A stretch of 13,685 nt of DNA from Pleurotus ostreatus/Saccharomyces cerevisiae fusant (taxonomy: Eukaryota > Opisthokonta), in the NCBI GenBank assembly GCA_024196135.1, contig JAMQCK010000942.1, forward strand, positions 1-13,685. The letters are read 5' to 3'. This document shows, in pieces, positions 9,773 to 13,685 of this stretch; position 1 is the first letter of the stretch; every line of letters starts with the position of its first letter. The notes below the pieces were generated by a model. The model saw nothing but the letters and a program-made list of their open reading frames with translations, did no database searches and had not been told where the DNA came from. The position numbers and the translations under genes are program-made.

Positions 9773-10004
9773 CGCGCCTCTCAGTCCACACCGCGACGTA
9801 CGCTCAGACCCTAAAGTTTGCGGGATCACCAAACAGCGCCCACGACTCATTCGCAAGCCTTGGGAGTCACTACGCGAGCCTGACGCAACAGGACCTCATC
9901 AATCCCCCGCTTCGTAGAGTCGGACAGCTGTCGCCCAGGGGAAGTACAGGTCTACGCGTCTGACACCTGTCCGTGCAAGGCTTACCGTCCTCCCAAATCC
10001 ATTC

Positions 10005-10050
10005 GTGCGTTTTCATATTCTCGCCAATGAATGCTACTCACATCGCGCAG
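10005..10050 (+). other. Probable 5' UTR intron of zrg17
   Basis: A GTGCGT donor at 10005 and a CGCGCAG acceptor ending at 10050 bound 46 bases, the size of the coding introns here, with an internal TGCTACTCAC that could hold the branch adenosine. The frame continuing upstream from the downstream exon has no ATG before a stop at 9961, so this would be a leader intron. Removing it also removes the poor-context ATG at 10031, leaving 10079 as the first in-frame start. Confidence 0.5.
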
Positions 10051-10078
10051 GTTACCCCACAGCGTACCCCGCGGCGAT

Positions 10079-12242
10079 ATGGCGATTGCAGACCAACGAC
10101 CCACCCTCCATCAGAGGAAAAGCAGCAAGGAGGACAACGATAACCCAGTCATCGACCTCAGCGGGGGAGACCCCGTATCGCCCCCTCGTCCGCGCGTCGT
10201 GTCGACGCCTCCGCAATTGCGCCATCAGCGCCATGCCTCGACATCAGCCGCCCTCCCCCGAATGACCGGCATGGCCTCCCCTCCCCGCGCGACCTTCGGA
10301 ATACCCAATGGAGGTCTACCCAACGGCAACGGCCCCTCCCCCTCGCACCCGAGCGCGTCTCACTCGCATTCGCGGGGGCGCTCCATCTCCAGCTACTCAT
10401 ACTCGCCGCCCTCGCCCTCTCCCCTCTCCACCTCCTTTCCGCGCCCGCCCCCCATGACCGGCTCTGCCTCGAACCCCGAGCCGACAAGCCCTCTCTCGTC
10501 CAACTCGTCCGCCTCCGCCCCCCGCCGCCACGGCCGCATGCACTCCCGCAACCTCTCCATCTTCTTCCCCCGGCCGGGCACGCTTCCACACGACGCGACG
10601 ATCGCCGAGGACGGAAGCAGCCCGCCCGAGCAGGCCCCCGTCAGCACCATACCCTCCGCCGACGCGCCGTACAGCTTCCCGAGCAGTGCGAGGTCCGCGC
10701 GCGCGCCCACGACCCCCCTGGGCGCGAACTTCACCTTTGGCGGCCGCCCGCCTGGCGCGCCGCAGCCGCCTGCGATGTCCAAGTCTGCGTCTGGGGGCAC
10801 GTCCTCGCGCCGCGGGCATCACCACAAGCACTCGATGTCGCACAATTTCTTCTCTTTCCTCGAGCCCGGGAGCGTCGGTAGCAAGCCCACAGATGACCTC
10901 GCGCCGCCCCTCTCGCCCTGGTCCACCTCGTCCTCCGCTGCCGTCACCTCGACAGCGGCGCCGACACAACCAGCACCACAAGCGCTGCTCGTCGAAGACC
11001 TTGGGAGCTCGCTCGTCGGTGCCGCAGCCATCGCCGCTGCCCAATTCGTCCTCGGCGCATGGCTGTGGGTCGCCGGGCAGCAGGTCGGCTCGCTCGCGTG
11101 TACCGGCCTTGGCTACTGGATTGTCTTCGACGCGTTCGGCGTCGCCATCGAGAACGTCCTCGCGCCGCGCCTGCGCGGGAAGGGACCCAGCACGCAGCGC
11201 TTCTACGGGGATGCACGCGTGGAGACGGTGGCGATGTTCGCGCAGGCGGTGTACTTGATGTTCGCTGCGGTGTATGTGTGCAAGGAGACGGTCGAGCATC
11301 TCTTGCTAAGCGCGGGCGGCTCGGAGGAGTCGGGGCACCATCACCACCATGCGATTGACGAGGAGGATGTGATACAGTGAGTAACTATGCTTATGATGCC
11401 GAAAGGTCCTGATGTTGCGCAGGATTGAGTTCCCTCTGTTTTTGCCGATCCTGGCGCTTGCCTCGCTGCTGACGACGGCTTCTCTCTTCAACAACCACAC
11501 CAAGCTGCTCGACAGTATGTTGCCTACTTCCTCTATGACTTCATAAGTAATATCCTCGTCAGTTACGGGCAACGTTATACCCTCGCCTGCATCACTTATA
11601 CGATCCTTGTCCGCACGGTCATCGGGAGCTACCAACGTCCAGTATTCTGCCTCTCAGCCCGCGACTCCACTTGGACAGGTGCTTCGCAACCCCTACATCG
11701 TCAGCCCGATACTGTTCACGGCCCTCCTGCTCACAGTCGCCATGGTCGTTCCTGGGTGCGTTCATCTGCCCATTGCATCTCTGCCTGTACTTACCCTCAC
11801 CCCCCCTCCCAGCGCTCAACACATGACCTGCGACCTCTTCCTTGCCACGTTCATCGCCGGCGTCACCATGCGCGTCGCGTACACCGCCTGCACCGCGCTC
11901 GGCGCCGTCCTCCTCCAGACCGCGCCCCCGCGCGGGCTCCCCGGCGGACGCACGGAGGCCTTCCTCCGCGTCATGCGCGAGCTCGAGCGCCACCCGCAAG
12001 TCCTGCACCTGCCCGCGCCGCGCTTCTGGCAGCTCACGCCCGCGCCCGCGCTTGGTGGGGCGCCGGGCGAGGGGCTGGTGGTGACGATGGACTTGCATGT
12101 GAGGGAGGATTTGCCGGATGAGGATGCGCTGCAGTTGACGAGGTGGGCCTGGGAGCGGACGGTGGGGGCGCTGGGTGGGGGGAGGGGGAAGGATGCGGAG
12201 GGACCGGGGCCGGATGTGACGGTAGGCGTGGTGAGGGGGTAG
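10079..12242 (+). CDS. zrg17: Zrg17-type cation diffusion facilitator (zinc transporter subunit)
   Basis: Predicted membrane zinc transporter subunit of the early secretory pathway; in yeast Zrg17 works as a heteromer with Msc2. Coding exons: 10079-11376, 11423-11514, 11563-11755, 11813-12242, giving 670 residues. The first 300 residues are Ser/Pro-rich and probably disordered, with the conserved-looking patches HSRNLSIFFPRPG (155-167) and GHHHKHSMSHNFFSFLEPG (246-264). Six hydrophobic segments follow at about 311-333, 336-358, 384-402, 436-455, 509-527 and 535-563. A GHHHHH loop (419-424) precedes segment four. The C-terminal domain (REL-ERHPQVLHLPAP, then VVTMDLHVRED, LTRWAWERT) fits the CDF cytosolic domain. 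In segment two the CDF HxxxD metal site reads WxxxD (Trp347, Asp351), and segments five and six show no HxxxD. ATG 10079 has purine -3 and G +4; ATG 10031 lies in a probable leader intron. The last intron (11756-11812) is 57 bp and stop-free. Subfamily call is good, not certain. Confidence 0.85.
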
Positions 12243-12311
12243 GGAGGTTGTGACTATAAGAGGGAAGGACTGTCTTATGATGACTCGTGAGTGCTGCAAT
12301 GCGAGCCGATT

Positions 12312-12796
12312 CTGGACTGCGGGAGTCCTGCTATCGAGCCATCGACTCCTGCAAAGTCAACGGACGACGTCTTGAGCGTACACTGTGCTGTACACCTTTT
12401 CCCAATGACTACGAGACCCGGTAACTTGTTGTGCTGACTATGACGGTCCGTTTGAGTGAGAGTGGGGCTTACCTCCGCGCGTCCACAATGTCGTGACATC
12501 GTCACAGAACGTGACGAACCCAAGTACACCTTGTTCTCCATACACAGGCAGACAATGGGCGGACACCTCCTCGATTTACTCAAGACACGACGGTCGCTTG
12601 CTTTTGGGCGGTACTGTATCGCAAACCTTCGTAACTGAGGGATATCCCTGCACCTCTGAGTATGCCTCGAACGCGCCGCGCCACGTTATCATTTGCACGG
12701 TCCTGCTCACATGCGTGTTTTTCGTCAAATCTGCCTCACTCGCGGCCGTATTTTGACGCTGGGGTCGATGAGGGATGCGGAATGATGATATAGAGC
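12312..12796 (-). repeat. Right repeat copy, complete head-core-tail order
   Basis: Read on the minus strand, this 485-base copy runs from GCTCTAT (12796) through GAGTGAGGCAGATT, the core (12516-12471) and the tail to ACTCCCGCAGTCCAG (ending 12312). It is inverted relative to the left copy. The outer ends are not inverted repeats of one another. The 9-base GTTCGAGGC, matching the pol III B-box consensus GWTCRANNC, is kept in both copies (here 12664-12672), but no convincing A box lies at the right distance. Class unknown. Confidence 0.75.
12471..12516 (-). repeat. Conserved 46-bp repeat core, right copy
   Basis: This is the inverted partner of 9727-9772 with 44 of 46 bases identical. All hairpin arms (GTCAC, GTGAC, GTCAC) are intact in both copies; both mismatches fall outside the arms. 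Confidence 0.8.
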
Positions 12797-12830
12797 ACAA
12801 TACACGGAGCCGACTACAAGACAAACGACT

Positions 12831-13685
12831 TCATACGGTGTTCTGGTCCTTGGGGTAGAAGACGCGAGTGCGTTTCGGTGTGTGCTCATCCGCTCCGTAC
12901 AGCCATTCGTACGTCGCACTCCTGGACCGCTTGCGCGGAGGGGCGACATCAGCTTTTCTGCTAGCCTCGAGAGGGTCCTGGTTCTCCTTCGCATCCTCCT
13001 CCTTCGCCGTGATCGGCGCCGTCCCCTTCTCCACGATCGTCTCCGAGCTCTCTCGAGCTTCAGGCACGTTCGGCTCAGCTTCCTCCTCCTCCATCCTCTC
13101 CAACTCCTGACGCGCTTCATCCAGGATGTCGGACAGCATCTCATGCGTCAAGCCCGCCTCCCCAACTTCCCCCATCTTCAGCAGCATCTTGCGCGCCACC
13201 GGCCGGAAGCACGCAAAGTACTCCGTGAAATCGTCCAAGACGCGATCCACCTCCCCATGCTCATTCCTTCGCAAAGCTATCTTGTGGGCGAGATGGACGT
13301 CGTCATGCTCATCCCAGACGGAAATGTTACACTGCGACCACCCCTTGTCCCTGCGATAGGCGCCGCGCGGGCCCGCGTACTGAGTGCAGATGAGGATAAG
13401 GAGGTAGACGAGCGAGTCAAGGTCGTCCTTGGCTTTCCGAGGCGCCTTCTTGAGGACGTCGATGGACATGAAGGTCAGGGTGCCCTGAACTGGGGGTCAG
13501 CGCCGCTGCTAGGACATCGAGAATGTCGCGACATACTGTCATGATCTCGCTCGCGTTTTGGCCGTGCTCATCTAGGAAGCACCCCTTCTCCAGGTCGATC
13601 AGCATCCCGCGGACGCGGCCTGCTGCAGGACGCCAGAGCCTGACGTTGTTGTCGGAAATATCGCAGTGCATGGCCCTCTGCTTCA
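12831..13685 (-). CDS. FunK1-type fungal protein kinase, C-terminal part (5' partial)
   Basis: C-terminal two thirds or less of a fungal-type protein kinase (FunK1 family, expanded in Agaricomycetes). On the minus strand exon 13685-13537 is followed by a 52-bp intron (13536-13485, GTATGT...TTCAG) and a final exon 13484-12831 ending in TGA. The visible part is 266 residues. The catalytic loop reads HCDISDNNVRL: Asp and the downstream Asn are kept, but the usual HRD Arg is Cys. The DFG region reads LIDLEKGCFLDEHG, keeping the Asp. Across the intron comes GTLTFMSIDVLKK, the FunK1 equivalent of the activation and APE region, then KAKDDLDSLVYLLILICTQYAGPRG. The tail is acidic (ELERMEEEEAEPN) and then basic (PPRKRSRSATYEWLYG, PKRTRV), possibly a nuclear localisation signal. 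The N-lobe lies beyond the right edge. No frameshift is seen. Activity and substrate are unknown. Confidence 0.85.

Larger units (their letters stand above)
9447..9785 (+). repeat. Left repeat copy, head and core segment
   Basis: This segment aligns with the reverse complement of about 12796-12460, by eye at roughly three quarters identity. Shared blocks are CGCATCCCTCA, GAGTGAGGCAGATT (9500-9513), GCGTTCGAGGCA, CTCAGAGGTGCAG, GTCGTGTCTTGAGTA and the 46-base core at 9727-9772. Similarity fades after the core, where the right copy continues into the tail. I see no terminal inverted repeats or recognisable coding capacity, so it looks like a non-autonomous or fragmentary element of unknown class. 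Confidence 0.75.
8936..10078. other. Spacer between GT90 and zrg17, partly made of a dispersed repeat
   Basis: After the GT90 3' UTR come a small hairpin (9221-9236), a repeat tail (9306-9436), a repeat head with conserved core (9447 to about 9785), and then the upstream region of zrg17 with a probable 5' UTR intron (10005-10050). Short open frames here on both strands show no recognisable domain. The frame 9627-9917 and the frame 12275-12583 on the other strand encode similar peptides only because both cross the same repeat core. Confidence 0.6.
12243..12830. other. Convergent spacer filled by the right repeat copy
   Basis: The spacer separates the 3' ends of zrg17 (+) and the FunK1 gene (-). 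About 70 bases after the zrg17 stop the repeat begins, and it ends about 35 bases before the FunK1 stop, so both transcripts probably end in or near repeat sequence. The 87-codon frame at 12493-12756 is repeat-derived and shows no domain. Confidence 0.6.

Noticed and set aside
10031..10078. Upstream in-frame start for zrg17
   Set aside because: It has a poor context and lies inside a probable 5' UTR intron; the start at 10079 has a better context.
10397..11299. 300-codon open frame on the minus strand inside zrg17
   Set aside because: It is antisense to a well-supported coding exon, is Arg/Gly-rich without domains, and is explained by GC-rich codons opening the opposite strand.
9447..12796. 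Terminal inverted-repeat DNA transposon with zrg17 as cargo
   Set aside because: The flanking copies are internally permuted and diverged, there is no transposase, and zrg17 is an ordinary conserved gene; two independent repeat insertions are simpler.
1..13685. CRISPR array, rRNA, tRNA or prokaryotic operon signals
   Set aside because: No regularly spaced direct repeats, rRNA segments or full tRNA A and B boxes were seen, and all genes are intron-containing fungal genes.
1..13685. A coordinated novel gene system or biosynthetic cluster
   Set aside because: The five genes belong to known, unrelated families with separate spacers, and nothing suggests a common pathway.

Overview
The window looks like nuclear DNA of a filamentous basidiomycete, most likely an Agaricomycete. 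The genes are GC-rich and cut by many short introns, most of them 46-68 bp with GT...AG ends. The gene content points the same way: a fungal-type FunK1 kinase, a CAP10-like GT90 glycosyltransferase, a secreted-type polysaccharide lyase 8, and Zrg17 and AMSH homologues with long low-complexity inserts. I do not name a species. Gene models were built by joining exons by eye, using splice consensus and agreement with family motifs.

Layout. Positions 3-2374 (+) hold most of a polysaccharide lyase family 8 gene (8 visible exons, 5' end outside the window). Positions 2837-5454 (+) hold a complete AMSH/Sst2-type JAMM deubiquitinase (6 exons, 749 aa). Positions 5455-6783 are a gene-poor spacer with one 16-bp perfect palindrome. 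Positions 6784-8935 (+) hold a complete type II membrane GT90/CAP10-like glycosyltransferase (5 exons, 650 aa). Positions 8936-10078 are a spacer carrying a diverged dispersed repeat. Positions 10079-12242 (+) hold a complete Zrg17-type cation diffusion facilitator (4 coding exons plus a probable 5' UTR intron, 670 aa). Positions 12243-12830 are a convergent spacer almost filled by a second copy of the repeat in the opposite orientation. Positions 12831-13685 (-) hold the C-terminal part of a FunK1 kinase gene that runs off the right edge.

The genes do not form a pathway or cluster. They act in extracellular polysaccharide cleavage, endosomal deubiquitination, secretory-pathway glycosylation, early secretory zinc supply and protein phosphorylation. 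The only loose link is that GT90 and Zrg17 both serve the secretory pathway.

The most unusual structure is the pair of related repeats flanking zrg17 in inverted orientation. They share a 46-bp core (44 of 46 identical) that can form two mutually exclusive hairpins, and the left copy is permuted relative to the right one (tail before head). I saw no open reading frame in them that I recognise and no clear terminal inverted repeats, so their class is unknown. I found no CRISPR array, rRNA, tRNA or bacterial-type element.
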